Origin: Pelobates cultripes
Taxonomy: Eukaryota > Chordata > Amphibia > Anura > Pelobatidae
Length of the DNA: 64,000 bases
Assembly (NCBI GenBank): GCA_933207985.1
Contig: OW240915.1
Span: 260,074,529-260,138,528 of the forward strand
Reading direction: 5' to 3'
Part shown: positions 12,116-24,282 of the stretch, piece by piece
How the letters are laid out: every line of letters starts with the position of its first letter
Numbering within the stretch: position 1 is the first letter of the stretch
Notes under the pieces: model-generated
The model's database searches: none
Seen by the model: the letters and a program-made list of their open reading frames with translations, nothing else
Told to the model about the DNA's origin: nothing
Made by a program: the position numbers and the translations under genes

Positions 12116-12490
12116 TTAAAGCGGTTCTGTTACCTTTTAGGGTCATTACATATTTTGCAATGCCCCCAGTGGTGACCACTTTGCTTGCATTTCGCTGGCC
12201 ATGTGGGGCATAAGAAGGTAATTTTTACTTACCTGAACCTGTCCTTTGCGATTGACGAGAGGATATGCGTGAGATTGTTTCAATGTTGTTTATGGAAGAT
12301 CCTGCAAGAGTATGGGGTCCTCCACAGAAAAAGTTTTCCTCTTAGCTATCTCCAATGACAGTTGACACCTGACAAGGCTTGGCAAAAGGTAGCCCTACCA
12401 TTTGTCAAGTGTCAAGTTTAGTAAACAAACCTAAGACAAAGTAGTTTCTGCTTTGTCTTATGATATCTTTTGATTCAGTCTGTTTTTTTT
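12116..12490. mobile_element. Truncated TTAA-type MITE (same family as 20300-20777, opposite orientation)
   Basis: It starts TTAAAGCGGTTCTGTTACC and continues through ACTTACCTGAACCTGTCCTTTG, CTTGGCAAAAGGTAGC...TTGTCAAGTGTCAAG and AAGTAGTTTCTGCTTTGTC. Each of these matches, in reverse complement, a segment of the element at 20300-20777. The far terminus is missing, with the copy breaking off near the T-run at 12482-12499. Non-autonomous and non-coding. Confidence 0.6.
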
Positions 12491-12664
12491 TTTTTTTTTG
12501 GAGAGGGAGGGGGGCAGAGCTACTTGAAACATAAATATTTTAATGTAAGAGTGTTCCTATAATTTTTTAGCATTCTATGCCTCCCAAGTATTAGTTAAAA
12601 AAAAAGTAAAACAAACAAATGTTCAGAAACAGTTTCCCCAGTGCAGTCCCTTTTCCTCCAGTGA

Positions 12665-12672
12665 CCTTTCTC
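12665..12672. repeat. Left 8-bp target-site duplication of hAT element
   Basis: CCTTTCTC here is identical to CCTTTCTC at 14375-14382, immediately outside the two termini of the 12673-14374 element. An 8-bp duplication is the hAT hallmark. Confidence 0.85.
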
Positions 12673-14374
12673 CAGGCCCAGACTGGCCATCGGGCACACC
12701 GGGCAAATGCCCGGTGGGCCGCGGTGGCCATCGGCCGAGGCCGGCAGGGGAGATCCCAGGATCTCTCCTGCCGGTCTTTGCAGGGCCGGCACTGTCTGAA
12801 CGCCGGCCCTGCAGTAGTCTACAGCGGGCCGGTGGGGAGATCAGAGATCTCCCTCACCGGCCCACATGCAGGATAGTGCAGCCGCCGGCGGGGAGAGAGG
12901 GAGGGAGCCAGCCTGCCAGCAGAGGAACCCGGCGGAGCTTTAACTTACAGCTCCGCCAGGTTCCTCTCGCGAGATTCGGAGCGTTGCCATGGCAACGCTC
13001 CGGGTCTCGCGAGAGTGAACTCTAGCCTTATAGGCTAGAGTTTACTCACCACTAAGACCACCAGGGATGGATGGCAGCCCCAGCAACAGGATCCCCCCTC
13101 CCAGGCTAAAGGTAAGCAGGGAGGGGGGATATAATCACTCAGGGCACAGCAGCCTCACAGACACCCCTAACACTCACTGACACACTCTGGACCCCTAACA
13201 CTTACAGCACCCTCACACACACACACACACACACACACTGCACCCCTGATACTCACAGCACCCTCACTCACACACACTGCACCCCTGACACTCACAGCAC
13301 CCTCACTCACACACTAACACACACTGCACCCCTGACACTCACAGCTCCCTCACTCACACACTAACACACACTGCACCCCTGACACTCACAGCACACACAC
13401 ACACAGCACCCTCACTCACACACACACACTGCACCCCTGACACTCACAGCACACACACACTGCACCCCTAACACTTACAGCACACACACACACACTGCAC
13501 CCCTAACACTTACAGCACCCTCACACACACACACTGCACCCCTGACACTCACAGCACCCTCACTCACACACTCACATAAACTGCACCCCTGACACTCACA
13601 GCACCCTCACTCACACACACTGCACCCCTGACACTCACAGCACCCTCACTCACACACTCACACACACTGCACCCCTGACACTCACAGCACACACACACAC
13701 ACTCACAGCACCCTCACTCACACACACTGCACCCCTAACACTTACAGCACACACTCACTGCACCCCTGACACGCACAGCACACACACACTGCACCCCTAA
13801 CACTTACAGTACACACACACACACACACACACTGCACCAGCTTCCTCACAAGCACATAGCACCCTCATGCAAACACAGCACCCAATCACACACAGCACAC
13901 ACAAACAGCACCCTTACCCACATAGCAGCCTCACGCAAACACAGCACCCATCACTCACACACTACACACCTCACACACACTGCACCCCTCTCGCACACAC
14001 ACTACACCCCTTACACACACACACACAGCACCCTCACACTGCACAATATGCTTTCCTAGCATTTTTGTCTCCTGGTATCCCAACTATGGAGACACCAGAG
14101 ACAAATTTCAAGCAAACACAGTGCAAGCATGTTATTGAATTTGCTTGCGCTGTGCAGAACAAATACAGGGTCTTTTTCTTATGCCAGAGGTCTTCAGCAG
14201 AGCTCTGCGCATGGTCTACCCTGGAAGAGCATTGAACCAACATGCTCACTTTGTGATGGGGCGTGCTTGTCATTGGTGATGACAAAACACACCCTATCTG
14301 GCCCCGCCGCCTTTGTAGTGGGCCGCTGTAATAAAAAAATGCCCGGGCCGAATTTTCTTCCCAGTCCGGCCCTG
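12673..14374. mobile_element. Non-autonomous hAT-superfamily transposon, 1.7 kb
   Basis: The left end begins CAGGCCCAGACTGG. The right end is CCAGTCCGGCCCTG, whose complement CAGGGCCGGACTGG is the matching inverted terminus. The CAGGG start plus the 8-bp duplication CCTTTCTC on both sides is typical of hAT elements. The interior is GC-rich to 13100, contains a perfect 26-base palindrome at 12977-13002 (core GCCATGGC) flanked by CTCTCGCGAGA/TCTCGCGAGAG, then about 900 bases of CA-rich tandem repeats. No transposase frame is present, so mobility would depend on a transposase supplied elsewhere. Left and right inverted termini match only over the outer ~15 bases. Confidence 0.9.
13130..14045. 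repeat. CA-rich minisatellite inside the hAT element
   Basis: A loose ~40-60-bp unit, CACTGCACCCCTGACACTCA followed by CAGCACCCTCACTCACACAC, is reiterated with variable (AC)n runs. Later copies degenerate to AAACACAGCACCCATCAC. The long frame across it is a product of the repeat. Confidence 0.9.
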
Positions 14375-14389
14375 CCTTTCTCTATTCCA

Positions 14390-15440
14390 ATGCTTCTCAT
14401 ATTGAAGCATTGGGGACAATGGGCGCAAGTACAGCAATCTCTGTGCACCACCAATCAAATGCTTCTCATACAGAGATATATAATCCAGTCAAGCTTTGTA
14501 TGCATTTAGCGTCATCATGCTGTGGGTGATGATGCTGAAAGTGAAGACCTTCCATTTTCAAATGTCTTCACTGAGGAAACCCCTCTAGTGACTGTCGGTC
14601 TGATAGCCACCAAAGGTGTGTTCTCAACAAAATGTAAACATTGCCATTTCTCAGATACGGCAATGTTTTACTTTGTCCAAAAAAAGGTCAAGATTAAGTG
14701 GTTTTGTTGCTTAGAGTGAACATTTAATACGAAATAAAGTCATTCTTTCTTATGGACAATCAGAGGTTTATTAACTCAACAGCAAATTGTAACTAATTGA
14801 AAACTGAAATATAACTCTTTGGGAAAAATTAACCAAGACTTGACTATTGCAAAGTTGGAGAATTTTTCTAAACCAGCTATTTTTGCCGATATGCTGTGTT
14901 TGGTGAATAAACTCCTCTTTTTTTTGTCATAGATGGAGGATGAAGTGTACTGTAAACTGCTTCCATTATTCTTTGAGGTAATGCTGCGTACCTGAATAGA
15001 TAAAAGGTTAATATTCAAATAGTTTTGACTGCAGTTCAGCAACGTCTTAACTAGAAAATTCAAAATGTCAAAAGTAGTTACGTTTCAAGGATTTGGGTTT
15101 GCAAGCTCTACGTCTCAGCATTATTATAGGGAAATTGTAAAACAATGGTTTAATACACTAGAAAGAGGAAGTGCGTGTCTGGTTCCGGGGAAATTCTGCA
15201 TAATTTCAAACAACAAAGGAACTAGACCAGAGTAGAATGCTGACAGTTCATCTTTAGCTTTTAATAAACACTGCCTAGGACACGGATCTCTATTTATTAT
15301 AAATAATAATGTTAGCATTCTAAAAAAATCAACTGAACTTTTTATGGACCCAAGAAAAGGTATAATACATTAGCTACAATTATTTCTCTTCCAGTCCTTG
15401 ATTTATAACACTATGTATAATGTTAATATAAAGCTATGTA
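14390..15440. other. No gene recognised
   Basis: Short unconvincing frames only. Sequence at about 14380-14620 may be remnants of the repeat into which the hAT element inserted. Nothing else supported. Confidence 0.35.
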
Positions 15441-15443
15441 TAG

Positions 15444-15936
15444 TTAAAGGAACACTCCACACTCCTAAAGCATTTTATCTTACTGAAGTGTTTTATGTGT
15501 GAAGAGTGTGGCCTGTATATTTCGTTTTCAAAAAGTGCAGATTTCAATAGAAATTGGCATTTTCATAATGTAACCATGTTACACAACCTTAGCTGTCAAT
15601 CAAACATCTGTCCTGTTACTTAATGGTTGTTTAGCTCAGCTGCATTAAACTCAAGAGGCAGCCATTGCTCTGATCACCTGCCCTGTAACGTCTTCTCATT
15701 GAGCTGCATTGGGAAGTCTGTGATTGGACAGCCACAGAAAGTATTGGCTGAAGAAGAAGGGAAGGGCTTAAGTAAAAGGCTGCATACAGGATATATATAT
15801 GTTACTTTTGCAAGCTGTTTTAGATATACCCCTTATGAGACAATGCATAATTAAATGCATACATGTTTTAATTGGGATATATTTACTAAATGGTGATTCA
15901 TTTAATTGTTATTTGGGCAGTGGAGTGTCCCTTTAA
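15444..15936. mobile_element. TTAA-flanked MITE, family 1 (T2/Kolobok-like)
   Basis: It is bounded by TTAA at 15444-15447 and 15933-15936. The left end TTAAAGGAACACTCCA is the inverse of the right end TGGAGTGTCCCTTTAA apart from one or two bases. The interior includes GAGCTGCATTGGGAAGTCTG and a GATTGGACAGCCACAGAAAG segment shared with the copy at 39208-39707. No coding capacity. TTAAAGGRR termini with TTAA duplications are the published signature of Xenopus T2 MITEs (Kolobok superfamily). The assignment is by that resemblance. Confidence 0.85.
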
Positions 15937-17212
15937 GAATGTCACATTTAGATTGAAGGAATTCAGAGAGAAACAGTCACTTTTGTAGAATATATACCAT
16001 TGATTTAAACATTGTAAATCGCCTACAGCTTGTATTATTTTTTTCATCAGATGCTCTGTTTTCTTTTTAATTTATTTACAAAGGTTTAGCAAATGTCTTC
16101 ATAATACAGGAACAAGGCAAACACAGGGCAATCATTGCAAATGAGGAGTAAAAATACAAAAAAAGTGCTTTATTTCTTTTTTCCTTTGTGTTTTCTCAAT
16201 ACTGACAGCCAAGTGCACATGATAAAGCTTATACAATGATCGACAGGGAGCTAAGGTGAAGAAGACACCAGTTGCAGGATGAAGAGGTGTGGATATCTAC
16301 ATTTAGTTTTAGTTTTCATATCTCACAAATATATATTTGGTAAATATAGGGATCTGTAAACATGATATTAACGCACCAGTAAAGTTTACACATTAACATT
16401 TATTCTCACCAGTAGCTCTTTCTTTTGTCCAGCAGCTGGAGCTTTGTTGATAGCCAATACGAGTAATATGACAGAGACATGGTCAAACATGGTCAGAAGT
16501 GACAAAATAATGACAATAGGTAGAGTCAGGCTAAAACATTGATAAGGAGAACAGAAGGTCAGAAACTTGCCGGAGACAGGACACTATTTTCAAATACTCT
16601 AGTAGTAAGGAATAAACTAGAAGTTATATAGAGATGATCTGATGCTAGTGTTACCAGCAACAGACTGCAATTGTTTTATCAATGAAAGAAGGGAAATGTG
16701 CTCTGGACAGTTGATGACCTGAATTAGCTTGTGACAACCACACAAAGCCATCTTCATGGTGAATTGCAGGGTTTGTTCAAAGGAAAAGGCATTGACAAAA
16801 AAAGACAGGTAAATAAGCAGTAGGCTCACATGTTGTGACAGAGCCGAAACATTGCCAGATTTAATGTCCAAATAAAGTCTGCATTGAAAAGTGTTCCCGG
16901 ACATATTTCAGCTTTGTCTTCTTCAGGGTATTTTGCCATTTTAGGCTGAGCGGCCACACAGATACATTTTCTATTGCTGAGCGTGTGCAGTCCCTTATCT
17001 ACTTCATTGCACAAGTTGAAAAGGGTCCACAAGATTAATAAAAGAGATAACTAAGGGGCTGCAAATGGGAGAGGTAAATAAAGTTTATTAAATAATAGAG
17101 TAAGTATCTATCAATAGCATAGTAATCAATACTGTTTATTGATGTCCTAATTAGGGCACTTGTGTGGCTGCCACCTTGTCAAAATTTCAATACATTAATG
17201 AGTCAAAAAGTT
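15937..17212. other. No gene; possible old repeat fragment
   Basis: No coding exon is supported. The segment 16840-16930 (GACAGAGCCGAAACATTGCC...CCAAATAAAGTCTGC...TTTGTCTTCTTCAGGG) matches the CGAAACG...AATAAA repeat type seen at 11690-11960 and 29150-29430. Confidence 0.4.
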
Positions 17213-18807
17213 ATTTATTTTGGGGGCGAAGCCTGACCGCTGAACAGATCAGATGTGTTTCGTCTGAGCTCCAGGATCTGGGCCAGAGAATCGGAGCCAA
17301 CTCGGTGCCACGAGTAGCTATCGTCCAAAATCGGCAACCAAACTGCTCACAAGATATGGAAACACACACTGATACCGCACATGCCACGGGACGGCACCGG
17401 AGTAACCCGACCAAGGCCTGGGGCCTATGCGAGCTAGAGTCGGGGAGGGACGGCCGCTTCCCCAGGTCTCCGAAACGGCGTCCTGCAAACCCCCCCCCTT
17501 TGGACCGGTGGGGGTTATCCCGGTCCCCACGGGCGACCACCAAGGACGTCTGCCGAGCCCAAATACAAACCGGGCCGCAAAGCACAACCCAGACGGAGCT
17601 CTCCAAAATGGCGGACACCCGGCATCCACGTGGACAAACAAAGAAAGACCCATCAAGTACTGCAGGGCCCGCCAGAAAGCAGAGTCGGTTGGCAGACCAC
17701 ACAAGCCCCCATGAAGGGCCAGCACCCTACCCTAAACAGCAACAAACATCGGCAAGTGCTCGCAGGCCACAAAACCGAGGGTGGGAAACAAGGTAAACCT
17801 ACCCGGGCGCCCGTAGCGCACGAACCACGCAACCTTACCCCACGAGCCCTCTCAGATTGCAGCCGCCCAGAAGCGCCAGCCACAAACACAAACATCAACC
17901 TAAGAAACTGCGGACCCGACAACACAGGGGGACACCCCACATCAAGATCTACAACAGCCCCTTCACGGGGAGGACCGCGGACATCAAAGGAAGTACTTCC
18001 ACCACGAGCCACAGAAGCAGGCCCCCAGGAGTGCCCAACATTCCGAGAAACGCGTAACTGGACTCTGCTACCGGGTCCCTTGCGGCCCTACAAGCCCACT
18101 TCCAAGACAAGCACCGGCTAACGATAGACGCTGTTCCTGGACTATAAAATGGACACTAAAACATTGCTCCAGCCCTGCACGCACTGACACTGTCGGTACC
18201 CACAGACCCACACACGCTAGGACTCGCACAGCAAAAAAACAGCACACACAGCAAGCAGAGTAACACATACACGCAACACAGGACACCACTCAAGGCAGAC
18301 ACACACTACCGCAGACAACTACAATGCACACAAGCCGTGACAAACTCATCGATATTACTCAAACAGACTCCAGACCCGTCCAGGGGAGCGAAGGCAAACC
18401 AACCCCACAAACCCCACACACTCCAGGGTGGCGCCCGAGGTAAACCAAGCCAGAGTTAAACTACTTAGTCCAAATGACACACTAGAGATCACACACTCAG
18501 AGGATTATAACCTGTATATCTTTAACCATATGTCGTGCAAAATATGTGAAACAAAACGTAATCCTAAACTATGCCTATCTTTATGCTCCAACTGATTAAA
18601 TTGAAAATGCTAACGGGAATATAGCGGGAGCACTATATGCTTAACTACCTTTCCACTATCACTATAAAAATTGTGCAGACCTTATATGTGCCATATGTGA
18701 CATGTAATGTTGAAAATGTGCACATGAATGCTATTGTGGCACCACGGCTTAATTGTGAAATTTTGCACACAAAAAATAAAGAATTAAAAAAAAAATTGAT
18801 TTATTTT
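17213..18807 (+). mobile_element. Poly(A)-tailed LINE-like retroposon lacking a reverse transcriptase
   Basis: A 9-base direct repeat ATTTATTTT flanks the unit (17213-17221 and 18799-18807). The element begins GGGGGCGAAGCCTGACC (17222), is GC-rich for about 900 bases with CAAAATGGCGGACACC at about 17607, then becomes AT-rich. It ends with AATAAA (18775-18780) and a short A-tract (18786-18795). This is the form of a target-primed retroposon: G-rich 5' start, A tail, duplication. At about 1.58 kb it has no endonuclease or reverse-transcriptase motif. Open frames in the GC-rich half are proline/arginine-rich and overlap on both strands, so none is called. It may be an internally deleted L1-type LINE or a LINE-mobilised non-autonomous unit. 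Confidence 0.65.
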
Positions 18808-20205
18808 AAATAGATTTTAGAAATTGTGAATACTGAACTCACTGTGCTTTTAAAATACTGTAAACTTTTTGTCATAGAAATGATTTTGTGTGAGGACGTG
18901 CAGGAGATATCTTTATGGTGAATAACAAAAGACAAGACCAAGAAGGGTGTACAGGCACACAGGTGCATAATAAATGGATGATCTGAGTGCTGGCTGGGAA
19001 GTAAGTGTCATCTCAGTGATGGGTGATTTGAAGGCGTCATATAGACAATGTGATGTGTTTGTTATGAAGTGGGTGCCATGGGAAGCTGAAATATAGTGCA
19101 ATGGTGTATCATCTCAGTGATATAAATCACATATGTGCTAGGTGTGAAATATACATTGGGTAGTGGATATGTGGATGTGGTTTGGTGGGAGCTGATGGTT
19201 GAATAAGTATGGGTGCTGGATGTGAAGAAGTGGTAGCTCAGTATATTTGATGATAGTACATACAATGTTCTTGACAGACATTGATACACTGTTCCAGCCT
19301 GGATTTATTTTGATTTTGTGGGATTAAGTATGTTACTTTGCATTATTCCTATTCTATTTTCACTCAAAAAGCAGCTCGCTACGTGGTAACTGGCTATCTT
19401 TATTTTATATTTTTCTGTAAGTCTGTTCGATCATAAACCGAAATGTGGTTGATTGCTAGTCTGACATTCCTTCAAACTTTACAAACGGAGGATACCACAC
19501 TCACATTTAGTAATCCAGGTGCTTATCAGGGCCAGGGTTGCCAAAACCCAGTTTAGTAGATAAAATAAATTAGATTGAGGCACTCAGGATTGCTGCAGGA
19601 AGGCAGGTTTTGGAACAAAAAGTGCAACGTTTCAGCCTACACAGAGGCCTTTATCAAGCTAGTTTTGTTCCAATAAACCTGCCTTCCTGCAACAATCCTG
19701 AGTGCCTGGACATAATTTATTTTATTCCTTCAAACCACGGCATGCTAAAGGAAGCATCTCACATGCCCAAAACATGTGGCGTTATAAAATATCAGCTGTT
19801 TCCATGTCCTATTACCCTTTCAAAAAGTATTTTCCATATGTGGAAAAAATACCAGCAGATAGGTTATTGCGTTTGCTTACTATAGAGAAACCCACATGTT
19901 GAAGTCCTACTGGCTGTAAAAGGTCTTGCTAATGCAATAAACCTGATTTGTTTCACAGATTTGTGAGTAGATCCGGGCAAGGTCAAAAGCAGGTGCAGCT
20001 GTAACTGGTTGACTTCACCCACAAAGTCTACCAAAGACTGAGTGGGGGTTTGGACAGGCTCGATTGAAGTGAGGGTCGATGAGGAGGACTGTAGAAAAGC
20101 ACTCAAGAGCAGGGAGAAAGGGGCAACTGGGTTATTTTGTATATAATTATTAACCCAAGTAATTGATATTACCTTGACTATTATTATGTAACAAAGTTGT
20201 CCTGA
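18808..20205. other. No gene; one CGAAACG-type repeat fragment
   Basis: No reading frame with recognisable content. At 19595-19700 a hairpin-like segment reads GGAACAAAAAGTGCAACGTTTC, then AGAGGCCTTTATCAAGCTAG, then TTTGTTCCAATAAACCTGCC. It is flanked by nearly identical halves GCAGGAAGGCAGGTTT and AAACCTGCCTTCCTGC, a fold-back of about 90 bases. Confidence 0.4.
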
Positions 20206-20221
20206 TGTCTGGAGTGTCCCT

Positions 20222-20303
20222 TTAACCCCTTAAGGACACATGACGTGTGACATGTCATGCATGATTCCCTTTTATTCCAGAAGTTTGGTCCTTAAGGGGT
20301 TAA
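20222..20303. mobile_element. 82-bp palindromic TTAA element (family 3)
   Basis: TTAACCCCTTAAGGAC at the left and GTCCTTAAGGGGTTAA at the right are perfect inverse copies. The middle reads ACATGACGTGTGACATGTCATG...TTTTATTCCAGAAGTTTG. The same core appears at 50414-50477, and the same terminus bounds the 2.2-kb element at 50646-52861. Its outer TTAAs are shared with the right end of an upstream remnant (TCTGGAGTGTCCCTTTAA, ending 20225) and with the left end of the element at 20300. Confidence 0.8.
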
Positions 20304-20777
20304 AGTGGCTCTGTCACCCTTGTATGAAAAACTAGTATTTCATAAAGATAGAATCTTTGAAATACTTGAATGACTGTGTTGGAATTTAAAAAAAAATTCT
20401 AACCCAATCAAAAGATATACCAAGACAAAGTAGGGACTACTTTGTGTCAGTATTTTTCCTCCACTTGACAAGCTTGTCAACAAGGCGTGGCTATCGCTGT
20501 CAAGCTTGTCATTTCCTACCGTTGTGACCAGTGACTTCTGTAGGGAAAAAATATCTTTCTATGGAGGACTTGAATGCTGTACTTTCACTCATGTGACTTC
20601 GACTCTTGGCAGCTGAAGAGTAGATGGAAGAGGATGGCACCACCCACAAAGGACAGGTTCAGGTAAGTAAATATTACCTTTCCCAACCTCCATTGCAACC
20701 GGACCCCAGAGGCGATGTCACCATCAGGAGTCTTTGCAAATTGTGCAAAGTCCCAAGACAGTGACAGGTTGCTTTAA
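20300..20777. mobile_element. TTAA-type MITE, family 2
   Basis: It starts TTAAAGTGGCTCTGTCACCC and ends GTGACAGGTTGCTTTAA, with inverse termini over about 17 bases (some mismatches). It includes a TTGACAAGCTTGTCAA palindrome near 20464 followed by a second copy of the CAAGCTTGTCA core. Related copies lie at 39704-40162 and, reversed and truncated, at 12116-12490. Non-coding. Confidence 0.75.
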
Positions 20778-21679
20778 TACATAAGGTCATTGTACCTAGA
20801 AGGTCTGGTAATGAAGTGTATGTCATGGGCCGAGAAATGTATATTTGTACACAAGTGAGTCAGTATTTGCTACACTTGGAGGTGATTCAGTCTTTTTGGA
20901 GGAGAGCTGTTTTATTGCTACTGGAATACATGAGTCACAGCTGAATTTTAGGAAGCTTCTATACAGCAATAGCATTATGTTAGTCATTAGTATATATTAC
21001 AGTTTTGTGACTCAATAACCAATGTGCTATACTATTCACTCTTAGAACAACACGAGTCAGTTTCTTATATGGTAGGATTTGTTATAAAACCCATTCACAG
21101 GAGGCAGACTGCTAACTATGAATGATAGTGAAGGCTTGCAAGTACTTTGAGTTGTGAGTCTTGTGATGGCCAGGAATGGTCCTCCAGCTTTTACTGGACA
21201 GTTGGAACGTTTAGGTTACCCAACCTTTTAATTTACTATCTTGTGATATTACAAGGTAAAGAATGAATAATGAGAAAAGCAGAGGAGTTGCATAAGGGAT
21301 GCCATGCTATGTTATAGAACCTTTATTAATATTTTTATGATATACGTTATCCTCACATTCAAACTTTCATGGTTTCCAGATTTGTGAATGGAAAACTATA
21401 TTTTTATTCTAGATCGTAGAAAAATGTTTAATTCCACATATTAAGATGGTAAAATGCCACTATTTAAAAGGTACATTTATTCCATCTTTAACAAAGAAAG
21501 GGAATCATTACAGAGATAGCATATAATGTAGTTAAAGTCTGTATGCACACTTTGGGGAGATACTGTAGTCACATTGAATGCATCAAGATTTATTTGGATA
21601 TATATCTAGTATGAGACGGATGCCCACGGACATGAACTCACGTTGAGGTTGCAGTGTATTGAAATTTAAATCTGAACAT
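20778..21679. other. Nothing recognised
   Basis: Unique-looking AT-rich sequence without a supportable frame or repeat. Confidence 0.35.
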
Positions 21680-22230
21680 TTAAAGGAACTCTTTAGCGTT
21701 AAGAATACAAACACGTATCACAAATGCAAGAATATTATTATAATTATTTAGATTAGTGCCCCACACTCTTCTTAATTAACCATATTAAAGCATTCTACAC
21801 ACCTCACTGGCAATACTGATGATCTCAATCCATAGGAATGATTTACCAAAATAATTGAGAACGTAGAGCGCTTGCGTTGAAATCCCTATGGGGAGCATTA
21901 GCATTAGGAATGTAGTAGTGCACCTACATGCAAACTCCGAACGTCAGTCCTGTGGTATTAGGCAGCGATGTTAAACTATGTTGGGCGTCCTCACTCTTTG
22001 CATGAGAATGTCCAACGTCATTAAAATCCCCATAGGAACACGTTAGGTTCCCCCATCGGCATAGCATGTTGGGAAAAGGAGAAAAATGGCCAATGCCGAG
22101 ATACCTCGGTGCTGGGAAGATATGTGTGAAAAGCATTTTTAACCCTTTATTCACCGGTGGTAACAGGCAGAGGAACACAATAGCATTAGAAATACAGTTT
22201 TGTATTTGTAACGTTTTAGTGTTTCTTTAA
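21680..22230. mobile_element. TTAA-type MITE, family 5
   Basis: TTAAAGGAACTCTTTAGCGTTAAGAATACA at the left is mirrored by AAATACAGTTTTGTATTTGTAACGTTTTAGTG...TCTTTAA at the right, with TTAA at both ends (21680-21683, 22227-22230). The length is 551 bases. The interior has CCTATGGGGAGCATTAGC / GAACACGTTAGGTTCCCC and other inverted pieces. Related left ends begin at 28929, 48300 and 50359. Confidence 0.7.
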
Positions 22231-24280
22231 GAACAGTGGTTTTACAACCAGTTCTGACGATGTCCCGGATGTTTAGGATTTGGGGATTTCCTAACTTTAC
22301 AATATGACTGGAGGCTTCATATTTGCTTTACTCTCTTTACTGCATCTCCATACCAGCAAACCATATAAACAACTTAAAAGTAAAGGTAAGATAATGTATC
22401 TAGGTTAGCATGGGATTCCATCATTTTTTGGTGGGGGGGGTGGGGGGAAATCTACAGGTTACACCTCCATCACCTGTTGGTTTCAACAAGAAACAAACAG
22501 CTGGAGGAAGTTGCAGATGTCATGCTAGTTGCATGCTCACTGATGTCAATGAGTGCACTCACAGCATTAATGGCCTCGCCCAAGTACGCAACAGGGAAAG
22601 TCATTGACCTGTTGAGTACATGTAACCACTTCTTGGAATGTGCATTGAATCCATGCACCAGTGCTATCAGTCATGGTTATATGTGTTGTGATAGACTGGT
22701 ATGAGTGCACGGTGTACTAGTGCAATTGCTCTCTTCAATTCATGTAGAGATGCACTGTATACTGTTGATTTAGTTGACTGAGCAATATACCACAGCCTAA
22801 GCCACAGAATGTCATATGGAACCTTAATGGATTTTCTTTTAATAAAACCAGAAATTGCTCACAGTTCTGCATCTAAACCAAGTAATGCAGGAATCTGGCC
22901 ATAGCTTGGAGACCTCTATAACCCACTCTTTATAATTACTAGAAATACATGAACATTAATTGCAGCACCCCAGCTACTATGGTCTTCAGACTTTGGAATA
23001 TGTGTGCCATGGGGCAAGGTTTCGTAGCAATTTTAGCTCACAACAGCTCAGTGACTGGTTATCTATACCTGTTTGGAAAGAAAATGCCATAGCGTGTCCA
23101 ATTCTGTGAATTCATTACACTGATTGGACTTGGTGGTTCACACAGCCAGCTGAGCCTCTAATATGAACACGTGTGCATTTCATTTGCATCTGTCAAACTA
23201 CTTATTAGAGGATATGTGAAGTTTCCGTTGTGCTAGTGCTTCAGCAGATTTGTCAGCTAATTGCACAATAATCATAGCTTATTGCATCATAGTCTTTGAG
23301 ATCCGCAGTCTCCACCAAAAATTAGGACATCTAATAAAAGATTTTTCAGGTAACGCTATGAGTAGAGAAGAGTTCTTAAGGTAAAAAAAAAAGGGTAAAT
23401 AGTGCTTTTATTTGGTCTATAATGGGTTTTTATTTTGGGGGGGTGCAGAATTTGACTTATTTTTTTTTACTAGAAATGTCATGTTTATTCCCTGCTTTCC
23501 TATTGTGTCCACAACCCTCTTGTCATCCTGTATTTAGCGTTAATTACATGATGAAGATACTTATTTTATCCTCCATGAAGGGCTAAACTTGGGAAGCATT
23601 TAACCTCTTATTAACAGGTTGAATTAATGTTAGAAGACGTGATATATTCCAAGGTTTGAAAATAGAATCACATTAATATTATTGAAAACTTGTATAGACG
23701 TGTAAAATTAAATTGGCCTTAGTTTTCTGCAAAGGATATTTTCTGTTTAGGTTCTACATGTCAATTTGTGAGGATTTTGTCATTGCTTTTCTATTGTTTA
23801 ATTGTATGGGGCAATTGAAGAAATACAGAACTAATGGCCGGTGATCAGCATTAAGTGTCAAATTATTCAGTGAAAAATTTACATAAAAGGAAGGTATGAA
23901 AAATGGACATAGCAGAAAGATGGTGAGATATAAAGAAGGAAGGGTGTAGGAGATAAAAAATAAATGTGTGAAGAGTAAGGTGTGAAGTGCTATGAGCTCA
24001 CCAGATATACACTGCCAGCCAAGTTAAAACAGATGTTTATTATTGGTTATTTGAACTAATGAATATGAAAGCTAAGCAAATCTTTAACTATATATATATA
24101 TGTGTGTGTGTAAAAACAGATAAAATTTGTATCTTGTAATAACTTTTTTATTAGACTAACAGATTTTTTTAATGACAAGCTTTCGGGAGAACCTCCCTTT
24201 CTCAAGTCTAAAGCATTTCTGAGCAAGACGACACATAGAATTCAAAGTTAAGTTGTGATACAGGGGTTAAAGAGACATGA
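22231..24280. other. No gene recognised
   Basis: Small frames at 22410-22704 on both strands lack recognisable motifs. A TA/TG microsatellite lies at 24091-24112. The segment 24115-24260 (ATCTTGTAATAACTTTTTTATTAGACTAAC...GACAAGCTTTCGGGAGAACCTCCC) has the look of a dispersed repeat but is not identified. Confidence 0.35.
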
Positions 24281-24282
24281 GT

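Noticed and set aside
13867..14509. Overlapping open frames of 80-126 codons on both strands
   Set aside because: They are driven by CA-rich repeats and the hAT element's end, with no recognisable protein content.
17164..18121. Frames of up to 210 codons on both strands in GC-rich sequence
   Set aside because: They overlap each other on both strands, the longest starts in the flank outside the retroposon, and none shows an ORF1 or RT motif. High GC lowers stop frequency.
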